DNA from: Podochytrium sp. JEL0797
Lineage: Eukaryota > Chytridiomycota > Chytridiomycetes > Chytridiales > Chytriomycetaceae
Reading direction: 5' to 3'
Length of the DNA: 31,763 nt
NCBI GenBank assembly: GCA_027596195.1
Contig: JADGJG010000202.1
Coordinates: forward strand, 1 to 31,763
Under the pieces are notes generated by a model that had not been told where the DNA came from, did not search any database, and saw nothing but the letters and a program-made list of their open reading frames with translations. Shown here piece by piece: positions 1 through 12,257 of this stretch (positions are counted from its first letter, which is position 1; every line of letters starts with the position of its first letter). Made by a program: the position numbers and the translations under genes.

Positions 1-38
1 TTTCCCCATAAACCCCTTTTACCTTTGGGGCCCCCCTG

Positions 39-63
39 CCCCCCCCCCCCCCCCCCCCCCCCC
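39..63. repeat. Cytosine homopolymer run
   Basis: An uninterrupted run of 25 C follows a shorter C tract at 31-36. It lies at the window edge and codes for nothing convincing. Such runs are prone to sequencing and assembly length error. Confidence 0.85.
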
Positions 64-123
64 GCTTTTTCAAACGAAACTTCGCTGAATATCATCTCAT
101 CCATAACAATAATATACATTGCC

Positions 124-129
124 TTTATT
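124..129 (-). terminator. Polyadenylation signal candidate of first A-family gene
   Basis: The plus-strand TTTATT reads AATAAA on the minus strand, about 20 nt beyond the stop codon of the gene at 150-587. Position and sequence fit a polyadenylation signal. Confidence 0.4.
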
Positions 130-149
130 TCTTCGCTATTTACACTAAA

Positions 150-587
150 TTACAAATTATTAAACTGGCTCAGCAGCAACGAGCCGCGACCGACTTGCGC
201 CGCAAACAAGTCGTGATTGTCGTTTTCCAAAGTCTCGAGTACAACGTTCAACGCCTTGACTAGGTCATTCAACGCTTGCGCGTCCGCCCCATTCCAATAC
301 TCTTCAAAGCAGAAGGAGAGAATGTTTTTGAAGCACGTCGTGGCAGAGTTATCTGAGAGCACGAGATACGCGGGAATCGCCGTATTGTAAGGCACGAACA
401 GCAACGTTCCAATCAACGCGAGACAGAACACTTCCGGGTGCGGGTGGAGTTTGAACAGCAGCGACAGAATGTTGCAGTGACTTGAACGTATCACATCCAT
501 CTTGCTCGTTTTGGGGTATGCGGGGTGGATTTGAAGGCGCGATGTGGTGTGGCAGGTGATGATGGAAAGCGGAGTTGGGAGTATCAT
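150..587 (-). CDS. Tandem family, subtype A, copy 1 (unknown function)
   Basis: Intronless frame of 145 residues. I do not recognise the family. It aligns over its whole length with the gene at 2716-3153 and the broken copy at 1791-2197, and more distantly with the B copies at 999-1451 and 3942-4391. Shared features are two short hydrophobic strand-like segments near the N-terminus, an SHCNILSLLF helix-like block (about residues 36-45), an FCFEEYWNG block (about 90-98), and a helical C-terminal part with ALNVVLE followed by an acidic turn. There is no signal peptide or membrane segment. The ATG was chosen because it matches the start of the 2716-3153 copy; upstream DNA is conserved between the copies but not in a conserved frame. 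Paralogue conservation indicates a real gene; the role is unknown. Confidence 0.65.
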   Translation of the reverse strand: MILPTPLSIITCHTTSRLQIHPAYPKTSKMDVIRSSHCNILSLLFKLHPHPEVFCLALIGTLLFVPYNTAIPAYLVLSDNSATTCFKNILSFCFEEYWNGADAQALNDLVKALNVVLETLENDNHDLFAAQVGRGSLLLSQFNNL

Positions 588-998
588 GGGGGTTTGTTTT
601 GGGAGGCGTTTTTGTGTTTTCCATTCGCAGAGATCCCCCCACCCTCCTCACGCTTCAATTTACCGAAAATCGAGGTGGCTTGTTTGTGTCTTTTTTTTGG
701 TGCCCTTCCCACCCGGAAGCAGCCGGAAGCAGAACGGGCCGCGGCTAATGACATCACCAAGCGAGCACATGATTCCGTTGCCAAATCACATGCTTTCTTT
801 AAAACGATTAAAGAAAAGAGGGGGAGAACGACGTGGCGTAAAATGCGGCAGCGCGTGATGCACGGTGGGCGGTGGCCAATTCGATGTGCTTGCGAGGGAG
901 AAGACATCGACGACGTCGGAACATTCTTATTCTTCCCGTCCATAAAGACTATTATTTTATTTTATTTTAAGCTTGAAAGTGATATACGTAAAAAGAAA
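588..998. other. Intergenic spacer with conserved 5' block of subtype A
   Basis: Upstream region of the gene at 150-587 and downstream of the gene at 999-1451, both on the minus strand. The first hundred bases resemble the region upstream of the copy at 2716-3153, including an identical 22-base stretch. Farther out (about 700-800), DNA resembling 2270-2345, upstream of the broken A copy, is seen. No gene is supported. Confidence 0.5.
672..693 (-). promoter_or_regulatory. Conserved 22-base block upstream of A copies
   Basis: This stretch begins GAGGTGGCTTG on the plus strand and is identical to 3247-3268. Each lies about 85-95 bases upstream of the start codon of an A-family gene. It sits in sequence where the reading frame is not conserved, which fits a promoter or 5' UTR element. 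It may also simply be recent duplication. Confidence 0.4.
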
Positions 999-1451
999 TC
1001 AGGCTATGGCAAGAGTCCCTTGAAGAACGCGAGCATCAAACACGTCTTGGTCTTTGTCAGACGAGCAGCCCAAAACAAAGTTAACCGCCGCCACGAACGC
1101 ATGCAGCATCCTGCCGCCGTCTCCGCGCCAACACTCTGTAAAGCAGAAGGTCATCGTGTCCTTGAACGATCCCATCACTTCGTTCCGCTGCAGCGGCATC
1201 GACGCAGCGAACGGATGGTTGGCCCAAAATTGTCCGAGGATCGCGAGGGCGAGCTCGTTGGGGTGCTTGTTTGACTTGAAGAATTCACGTACAAGGGTGC
1301 AATGGCTTTCGCGTAGTACTTGCATTTGGGAGGTCTTGGAGGTGCTGCCGGAAGGCTCAACGAGTTCGATTCGACCAGTTCCGTCGTTGGCTATCAACAT
1401 GACCACGTGGGTGGGAGGGGGAAGGGTTTGGCTGGTATTCGAGAATGGCAT
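999..1451 (-). CDS. Tandem family, subtype B, copy 1 (unknown function)
   Basis: Intronless frame of 150 residues and closest relative of 3942-4391. The two share a start region (MP..., a TLPPP/TVPPP stretch), a strand-like segment ending RIELV, the block VLRESHCTL, a KHPNELALAILG segment, FCFTE followed by a RGDGGR turn, and a C-terminal SSDKDQDVFD motif. The SH, FCF-E and helical C-terminal blocks also occur in subtype A, so A and B are one family. No known domain is recognised, and no signal peptide or membrane helix is visible. The start is the ATG conserved with the other B copy. Confidence 0.65.
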   Translation of the reverse strand: MPFSNTSQTLPPPTHVVMLIANDGTGRIELVEPSGSTSKTSQMQVLRESHCTLVREFFKSNKHPNELALAILGQFWANHPFAASMPLQRNEVMGSFKDTMTFCFTECWRGDGGRMLHAFVAAVNFVLGCSSDKDQDVFDARVLQGTLAIA

Positions 1452-1790
1452 CGATGGATTTGAGGTAGGCGTTGGAGTTGGGGGATGTTTTTTTATATTT
1501 TACGGTCTCGAGAGAAAGGTGAATGCGTGCCCAGTGGTGGCGGTGCAATATTGACCATCTCTAACGATCTGGTATCACACATCAAAACAAACCGATGGTT
1601 GCTCTTGGTTTCATAACATTGCTCAGCGAAGAAGGCGGATCCGAGAGCGCAAGGAATGTGTGGATGAGTTTTGTGCGACCTGCTGACGAACGGCTTGCCG
1701 AAGTTAGACACCTGATTAAGTTAGACGCTTTCACGAAGCGTTACCTGAATATCATTGCATGATAACAAGAATATATATATTAACGAATAA
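1452..1790. other. Intergenic spacer
   Basis: Upstream region of the B copy at 999-1451, downstream of the broken A copy. It contains a T-rich tract near 1489-1496, also present upstream of the other B copy, and a small imperfect hairpin near 1750-1764. No gene is supported. Confidence 0.4.
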
Positions 1791-2197
1791 TCAGCAACGA
1801 GCCGCGACCGACTTGCGCCGCAAACAAGTCGTGATTGTCGTTTTACCACGTCTCGAGGACAACGTTCAACGCCGTGACCAGGTGATTCAACGCTGCGCGT
1901 TCGCTCCATTTCAATACTCTGTGAAGCAGAAGGAGAGAATGTTTTTGAAGTATGTCGCGGAGTCCTCGGAGAGGACGAGATGCGCGGGAATCGCCGCGAA
2001 AAGACTCAAACAGCAACGTTCCGATCAACGCGAGATAGATCACTTCCGGATGCGGGTCGAATTTGTGCAAGAGAGAGAGGATGTTGCAGTGACTTGCACG
2101 CAGCATTTCCATCCTGCTCGTTTTGTCGTGTGTGGGTTTGAATTGAATACGCGAGCTGGTAGTGCACGATGATGTAGGGCGAGTTTGGGAGAATCAT
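1791..2197 (-). pseudogene. Subtype A copy broken by frameshifts and a stop
   Basis: The DNA aligns with 172-587. Compared with that intact copy there is a one-base loss near 1892, a three-base loss near 1955 and a two-base loss near 1998. The stretch between the one- and two-base losses therefore reads out of frame, although the frame is restored afterwards. A leucine codon of the intact copy is replaced by a TGG followed by an in-frame TAA near 1846, removing the last 20 or so residues. The N-terminal part lies in yet another frame. Several independent lesions make a functional product unlikely. A sequencing error could explain one of them but not all. Confidence 0.75.
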
Positions 2198-2715
2198 GGG
2201 TTGTTGGGGAGGCCCGCATCCCCACCGCCATCTCCTGCCCATCTCAATCCAATTGAAAAATCGATGCCCTTGCCACCCGGAAGCATGCGCAAGCTTGTAC
2301 TTGGCCGCCGCCAATAGCTTATCACCAAAGAAACCAGATGCTTCCTTATGACATACATAGTGTAGAGATGTCACGCGACTTCTGCTTCCTGTGTCCGTCA
2401 TTTTTGCATTCTTAGGGTCAAAATATTATTACCATTGAGCTGGCGGCTTGGTCAGTTTCCAATCCATTCGATAATTGGTATCAAATCGAAAATGATGATT
2501 GATCTCAGTTTGTAATCTCAAAGAAAAGGCTGCGCAGCGAATGGAAAGCAGGCTGAAATTATTCGAAATGCTTAAGTAAGAGTCAGGGGAAGAAAAAAAC
2601 AGGGAAAATGGAACGAGTAGATTTGACGCCACCCCCCCAACTTCGAATGTCTTTTGAATTATCAAACACCATCAATAATCATGCAATGTTTTATTGCATG
2701 AATTTTTACACGTAA
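2198..2715. other. Intergenic spacer
   Basis: Contains upstream DNA of the broken A copy (2198-2350), part of which resembles 700-800. The rest, 2400-2679, is moderately AT-rich with nothing recognised. The 3' hairpin of the next A gene lies at 2680-2700. Confidence 0.4.
2680..2700 (-). terminator. 3' hairpin with AATAAA of subtype A copy
   Basis: A perfect 8-base inverted repeat (CATGCAAT/ATTGCATG) flanks a 5-base loop, and a minus-strand AATAAA (2690-2695) spans loop and arm. It lies about 20 bases past the stop codon at 2716. This is a plausible 3'-end processing site for the 2716-3153 gene; the hairpin may be incidental. Confidence 0.4.
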
Positions 2716-3153
2716 TTACAAATTATCCAACTGGCTCAGCAGCAAAGTGCCTCGACCAACTTGCGCCTCAAACAAAGCGTGATTGTCGTTTTCCAAAGTC
2801 TCCAGGACGATGTTCAACGCCGTCACTAGGTCATTCAATGCTTGCGCTCCTGCCCCATTCCAATACTCTGCGAAGCAGAACGATATAATGTTTTTGAAGG
2901 ATATCGTGGCAGAGTTGTCTGAGAGAACGATATATGCGGGATAGGCAGAGTGATAAGGCTCGAACATCAACGTTCCAAGCAACGCGAGGTAGAACACCTC
3001 CGGATGCGGGTGGCTTTTGAACAGCAGAGAGAGGATGTTGCAATGGCTTGCACGCAGCACATCCATCTTTTTCATGCTGGTGTATGCATGTTCGACTTGA
3101 ATGCGTGAGCTGGCAGTGCAGGTAAGGGTGCCGAGAAGGTTTGGGGGTACCAT
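2716..3153 (-). CDS. Tandem family, subtype A, intact copy 2 (unknown function)
   Basis: Intronless frame of 145 residues, the same length as the copy at 150-587 and closely similar to it. Shared blocks are SHCNILSLLFKSHPHPEVF, the ALLGTL segment, VLSDNSAT, SFCFAEYWNGAGAQALNDL and a C-terminal DNH-LF-AQVGRG motif. The frame stays open 29 codons farther upstream (to 3240). The homologous upstream DNA of the first copy is not open in the corresponding frame, so the ATG at 3151-3153 is preferred. Function unknown; probably soluble and mostly helical. Confidence 0.65.
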   Translation of the reverse strand: MVPPNLLGTLTCTASSRIQVEHAYTSMKKMDVLRASHCNILSLLFKSHPHPEVFYLALLGTLMFEPYHSAYPAYIVLSDNSATISFKNIISFCFAEYWNGAGAQALNDLVTALNIVLETLENDNHALFEAQVGRGTLLLSQLDNL

Positions 3154-3572
3154 GAGGTTTTTTTCGGGGGGCGTTTTTGTGCTTTCGATACGCGGTGATC
3201 GCCCCCTCCCGCCACCCTCCTCTCGCACCAACTTACCCAAAAAAGCGAGGTGGCTTGTTTGTGTCTTTGATACCTGACCCGAATAAAAAAATTCGGATGG
3301 TTGATTAAAAGAATGAAAATCGATTGTCTGGGGGCAAATGGATTAGTTGAATGTCGCTGCGTGCGCCCGATATCTCAAAAGACGCCACGCCAACCCCACT
3401 TCTTTGCCGCCACATATTTTTTTCACGGCTTGGAGCGCGTGCGCGATTTGAACAATTATCATTTCCTTCCGCGGCGCCCCCCTTCTCCTCATTCCTGTTC
3501 TTTTTACCTTGGTCTCTTTCCTAAATACTCTTGATTGTTTTTAGGCCATGTTGAACTTGTCCTTTTCAGAAT
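3154..3572. other. Intergenic spacer with conserved 5' block
   Basis: Begins with the upstream region of the A gene at 2716-3153, including the 22-base block at 3247-3268. A short inverted repeat (CCGAAT/ATTCGG) lies at about 3279-3297. The plus-strand open frame at 3301-3534 shows no family resemblance and is not accepted as a gene. Confidence 0.4.
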
Positions 3573-3665
3573 TCTACCACCGTCCCCGCACCGATACTCT
3601 GCGAAACAGAAGGCCATCATTTCCTTGATTGACCCCAGAGTGATCCTATCGCTTCACTCGTTTGC
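3573..3665 (-). pseudogene. Fragment of a subtype B gene
   Basis: On the minus strand this short stretch translates as GSIKEMMAFCFAEYRCGDGG, matching the central GSLKDTMVFCFTEYWRGDGG block of the B gene at 3942-4391. The adjoining bases 3641-3665 resemble the next DNA segment of the B gene but are displaced by a small insertion. Nothing of the rest of the gene remains, so this is a truncated relic. Confidence 0.65.
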
Positions 3666-3941
3666 CAAATCCCTGAAACATAAGAGTTTGTATTATTGAA
3701 GATTATTGATCGCTTCACATTGGTCATATGATCACTCACGTGACCGTGAAGGAAAAGAATTCTTTTTATAAGGGGAACCACCAACGTCTTATGTACAAAG
3801 TTCAACGGCGCAGGTCTTCATGGGCCTCATTTTCCTGGAAGTTCGGCCCGCGCGAGGGTGCAGCTTGATAGCTGCCGACGCGTTACCTCAAATTGATTAC
3901 TACTTCTTTTATTTAAGTTTAAAAGGTTGAGGGAAAGAGAA
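3666..3941. other. Intergenic spacer
   Basis: Downstream of the B gene at 3942-4391 and upstream of the B relic. Nothing is recognised in it. Confidence 0.3.
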
Positions 3942-4391
3942 TCAAGCAATTGCAAGAGCCCCTTGAATCACACGAACATCAAACACGTCTTGGTCTTTGT
4001 CAGAGGAGCATTCGAAAACAAAGTTGACGGCCGACACGAACGCATGCAGCCTCCTGCCGCCGTCTCCGCGCCAATACTCTGTAAAACAGAAGACCATCGT
4101 GTCCTTGAGTGATCCCATTGCTTCGTTCCGTTGCAGCGGCGCCCGTAAGTTGAACAACTCGGCGAACGGATGGTTGACCAATTCGCCGAGGATCGCGAGG
4201 GCGAGTTCGTTTGGGTGCTTGCTGGACTTAAAGAATTCACCCAGAAGGGTGAAGTGACTTTCGCGTAAAACTTGCATATCTTGTCGAGGTGGCAGGGCAA
4301 CGAGTTCGATTCGACGAGATGCGTCGCTGGCTATCAGCGTGACTGAACAGGAGGGAGGGGGAACGGTCTGGCTGGGAGTGGGGACTGGCAT
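3942..4391 (-). CDS. Tandem family, subtype B, copy 2 (unknown function)
   Basis: Intronless frame of 149 residues from the ATG conserved with the B copy at 999-1451. Visible blocks are a TVPPP stretch, a strand-like segment ending RIELV, VLRESHFTLL, KHPNELALAILGE, an FCFTEYWRGDGGR block and the C-terminal SSDKDQDVFD motif. Compared with the first copy there are small in-frame length differences around the NHPFAE segment. The same frame remains open without a stop up to 4763, which would add about 124 residues. That extension has no counterpart in the other copies and overlaps the probable divergent promoter, so the short form is preferred. No known domain is recognised. Confidence 0.65.
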   Translation of the reverse strand: MPVPTPSQTVPPPSCSVTLIASDASRRIELVALPPRQDMQVLRESHFTLLGEFFKSSKHPNELALAILGELVNHPFAELFNLRAPLQRNEAMGSLKDTMVFCFTEYWRGDGGRRLHAFVSAVNFVFECSSDKDQDVFDVRVIQGALAIA

Positions 4392-4838
4392 GGATGGAGT
4401 CGATGAACGGGTTGGAACTTGGAGTTGGGGGATGTTTTTTATGCGACGGTGGGGCCAAATTCCGTGCACAAACTTGCAGCGTGCCCAGTTGAGCCCAGTG
4501 GCACGCGCAACAATCTCCACCCATTTGATATCACGCGATAATTGATCTCGGCTCCGAAAGTCTCCGACGCAAAACTGTAGGGCTTCGTCTGATAAAGCCC
4601 TATGTCGTCGTGGAGCAGCGGCGCGAGAAGCTGAAAGGCGTTTTTCGGTTATCTGCGAGTAATCTGTGGAGTCCCCGACTTGGCGGTGGTTCGCCATGTC
4701 ACAAAATTTAAAAGCGTGATCTGCACGTGCAGAAATGCCGAGCCGACACTCATCAAAAAGCACATACTTGTTATCCCTACATTATTTCTTTACACCCTCA
4801 CCCTTCTATCCCACCTCCCTGAAAAACCCTCCAAAAAA
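4392..4838. promoter_or_regulatory. Divergent intergenic region
   Basis: Lies between the minus-strand B gene and the plus-strand flagellar-type gene, so it should hold promoters for both. A pyrimidine-rich tract precedes the start codon at 4839. The minus strand is open through it in frame with the B gene. No specific factor site is identified. Confidence 0.4.
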
Positions 4839-6838
4839 ATGAGCAAAAGCGCAAGCAAAAAGAAAGACGCCGCCGAGGCCCCACCTTCTTGCGCCGAGTT
4901 CTTAACCCCGCCACCCTCCCTCCAGCAAGTGCAGCAAAAAGTCGCCACCAAACGCGCAGCAATTTTGACCCAGCAGGTGGGCTCACCCACCTTTGTGAGC
5001 TTGAAAGGCGCCGACGCGCTCGTGATTTCCGAGGAATGGGGGATCGATTTGATTCGATGCGTTAAAGAGGGGGATACCGAGGAAGCCCTGTAATCTTTCC
5101 AGTTTCAGTTTCCTCACATTCAAACGCTGAGCTGGTTGCACTTTTTTCAGATCGACAATTCGGAGTTGGTTTGACCTCCGTTCACCCCTGAACCCGCCTC
5201 AGTCGCTTCTCCGATTTCCTTCACCCGACCCAACGGATTTGGCCGCGTATAATGATTCCGAGATTGAAGACGCAATTGCACGCGATTCCGCGACGGCTGA
5301 GTATTATTATGACGCGTTGGCTGAAGCGTACAAGTGGGGATATGACGTGGCTCAATGTTTGCATTGGCTGACACTGTTTGCAAAGACTCATGTGGAGTAT
5401 ATTGGTAAAAACGCGAAGATGTGCAAACTGTTTCCCCCGCAACTCCTTGATGACTTCTGCACACCTCGCAGACGCGATCAAAAGCTCCAAAGATCGAATT
5501 TCCGACGCGCCTCGTTGCCTGCATCTATTCCAAACAAACTTGACAGGTCTGTTGTCTTGCTCCATCTTCCCCTGGGATTGCTTCGCGTCCACGAAACCGC
5601 ACCTGTTTTCCTTGGTCGAATCAAAACGAATGATTGAATATTTTGTCAACACGTGAGAGGATCCCCTCTTATCTGATGGCATCGGAATCGAATGTACTCA
5701 TTGTATTCTCGCTTTGCAGATACATGAAACACATTCGCTTGATCACACACTTTTTCGTGAGACCGCGAGAAATCAGCAGGACGGTGGAACATCGCGAGAT
5801 CTACGCGTTCGAAGCGCCGGGTCCTCTGAGTGCTGGGATTCCGGAGGAAAAATGGGGTGAATATCTCGTGGCTGAGGCTGAGCGCGTGAGGAAACTCAAA
5901 GAAGCCGAGCAGGTAACGTGATGGTAGCTGTTACGAATCAGTCAAATTCAATACTATCTCTTTCGATTCTTGTTAGGCTGCGATTCAGAACGCCAAGAGG
6001 GAGGCGGAGGAGAAGGAACGCAAGAGGAATGAAGGTGTGGTCGTCGCGGAAATGATTCGAGCCCGCCGCCAAAGTTAGCAACTTCGCGTACATTCCGCTT
6101 TTGGTGTATTCTAACTATATGTTTCTAGAAATGATCATCACGGTACCTCCCCTTGAGCCGTTCACGTCTCCCGAACCAGCCGAAGTCATACCTGACACAA
6201 TCTTCCAAACTGTCCCACAAGACTCCCCACAAGCATCCGTCCTGCCATTCATTAAACGTGTCTATCACCCAGCCGAACAAGCGAGCATTGGACTGGTCCC
6301 TCCAGAACCCACCCAGCCACAGTCGATAACCCTCAAACCCCCCGCACCAGCAGCACCAACCACCGGCAGCGCAAGAACCTCCTCTTCCCTCCCTCCACCA
6401 GTAATCGCAACCACACCCTCCCCCGTCAAAATCACTACCGAAACCCCACTCAACCCGTCCAACCTTGCCTTCATCCTCCAAGCCAACGCGACCCCGCTCT
6501 TTTCGCACCTCGCGTCGCACCTTGAGAAGAAGATGGACCATACCATGACGGAGGTGGGCAACCGGCTTGTGAAGGTGTATGCAGATCGCATGGCGTTGAG
6601 GAAGGTGGATCGGGAGGAGGATGAGAAGGTGCAGGCGTGGGTGCAGTTGCAGGCGGTGAATGCTGCTGCTGCTAATGCTGCCGCGGCGGCGTCAGAGGTT
6701 GTGGCGACGATTGAAGTTCCGGGTTTGAAAGGAAAGAGTCGGCCTGGGAGTGTGATGGGGGGAAGTCAGGAGAGGGGGGCGAGTGCGCGCGGTGGAAGTG
6801 CGGGGAAGAAATTGGCAAGTCCAGCGAAAAAGAAGTGA
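4839..6838 (+). CDS. CLAMP/C1a-32-like flagellar central-pair protein
   Basis: Reconstructed exons: 4839-5089, 5151-5404, 5472-5652, 5720-5912, 5977-6073 and 6129-6838, giving 561 residues. Introns are 61, 67, 67, 64 and 55 nt; a longer last intron from 6035 is also in frame. Exons 2-4 contain a helical region ending MIEYFVNTYMKHIRLITHFF (about residues 219-238). This resembles, from memory, the conserved end of the CLAMP domain of C1a-32/CFAP119 and CABCOCO1 proteins, which belong to the C1a projection of the flagellar central pair. A charged helix rich in E, R and K follows, then a Pro/Thr/Ser-rich stretch (about 330-435), an amphipathic helical part with an Ala run, and a basic tail. The family is known from ciliated cells; the tail may be lineage-specific. 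Assignment rests on motif similarity only. Confidence 0.6.
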
Positions 6839-6928
6839 CGATGGATTGGGGTCGAGACGAGACAAATAATACGCGTTTTGATTTGCCTTTGCCTTTTGAA
6901 AGAAACATCGAAAAAAAAACTTCGAAAA

Positions 6929-7911
6929 ATGGCAGCCAACTTCTGGGCATCGTCACAGCGGTGAGCAACGTTCTCGAGTGATGTGGATTGCTGAAACTGA
7001 CGCATTGGATGCTTAGCAAATCGTGGCTCTTTACGCGGAGCCAACTGGACTCGATATACGAAATGACGGGCGAATCTCTCACGTACACAGAGAGGCAATG
7101 CGTGCACCAGTACTACATGCAGAGTAATGCTCTTGAGATGAATCTTGTATTGCATGGTGTGCTCACCCTGCGTGTTCAGTGATCACTGCGATGGGAAAGG
7201 TGTTGAAGCTGCGGCAGCAGATTGTTGGAACTGCAGCGGTCTTCTTTATGCGCTACCATGCGCGAAGGCCATTAATCAACCGGAAACTGAAACATATTGA
7301 TGCCGAGCTGGTTGCTGCGACGTGTATTTATCTGGCCGCCAAGGTGCGTTGATTCGCCAAATCGATGCCAAACAACGCCAACCAATTGATGCATTACCCA
7401 GGTCGAAGAACATCCCTTCCACATCAAGAGCATCGTTCAGGCTGTTCAGTCCTCGCAGGTCCTAGGTCCCACCCACAGCATCGACACGGTGCGAATTTCT
7501 GAATGCGAATTCCATTTGATGGAAGCCCTTGATTTCTACATGGTAGTGTTTCATCCGTACAACTCGGTCGTCTTGTTTATCCGGGACCTGTCTCTGCCCA
7601 AAGAGCAAGCCACCATTTTCCTCCAAAACGCGTGGATGCTCGTGAACGACACGTTTCGCAGCGATCTTCCACTTCTGTACCCGCCACACATGATTGCTCT
7701 GGGTGTGATTTACTTGACGGCTGCGATGCAGGAAAAGAATCTCGAAGCTGCCGCGATTGACTTTGGGGCGTGGTTTGCGCGACTCAATGTGGGCGTGAAT
7801 GACGTGCTGGTGTTGGTGCAGCAACTGTTGGATGTGTATCAGATCATGTCGACGCACACACGGGAGCGGGCTGTTGAGATTCTGAATCGGCTGAAGCAAC
7901 AGCCTCAATAA
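6929..7911 (+). CDS. SSN8: Cyclin C, Mediator kinase module
   Basis: Exons 6929-6960, 7017-7123, 7180-7343 and 7402-7911 give 270 residues, close to the family length of about 280. Introns are 56, 56 and 58 nt. The start MAANFWASSQ matches the strongly conserved MA-NFW-SS start of cyclin C. The first cyclin fold includes LKLRQQIVGTAAVFFMRY and CIYLAAKVEE; the second has SECEFHLMEALDFYMVVFHP, the VNDTFRSDLPLLYPP segment and a helical end. Cyclin C binds Cdk8/Ssn3 in the Mediator kinase module and represses or tunes transcription by RNA polymerase II. In yeast it also leaves the nucleus under stress downstream of the cell-wall integrity pathway. It is followed 287 bases later, in the same orientation, by the Pkc1-type kinase gene. 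Confidence 0.93.
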
Positions 7912-8198
7912 ACTTCATTCGAGAACGCGTCGTTATCTTGACATTTGTTTACTATCCTGATCCACGACATCTCAGCATTCCTGACCATATCCATAATAAA
8001 ACCCATGATGTTTTGATTTCGAACTAAGACAGAAAAATCGTGTCTCATTTCCGACCCGTCGCACCTTCACTTTTACGCTCTTGTGACAGCTGACTGCGGG
8101 ACTACTGAAGCTCCTCTACCTCCTCCATCCACTCTGTAAGCTACTTTCCATGCCATCCACCTCAGGACATTCATTCGCTTCCCTTAATCAATAGTGTC

Positions 8199-12014
<3,816 letters not shown>

Positions 12015-12257
12015 AGTGTTTTTGGTTTCATTTTTTGCTGGTTTTCTTCTTGGACTGTTCTTTATAATAATACAATACAGTTGGCGTGTTGCTTCTTCGT
12101 TTGAAGGACATCGGGTTGTTCGAAACGGGCGAAAGGAAATTTTCGGCCGCCAAGTCAATCGTTAACATCATGAAAATTTTATTCGAAGCTTGCCTGGTCG
12201 AAAGCCGCAGCTTGAACCTTCAATTGTTTATTACTCTCTCAAGAAACTGCCTGAATT

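Noticed and set aside
25..216. Poly-proline open frame at the window start
   Set aside because: It is created by the C homopolymer and overlaps the conserved minus-strand gene.
3301..3534. 77-codon plus-strand open frame in the tandem array
   Set aside because: No resemblance to other copies and low complexity at its end; it lies in spacer DNA.
3942..4391. BTB/POZ or globin fold for the A/B family
   Set aside because: A strand pair followed by helices is suggestive, but no diagnostic residues of either fold could be matched, so no function was assigned.
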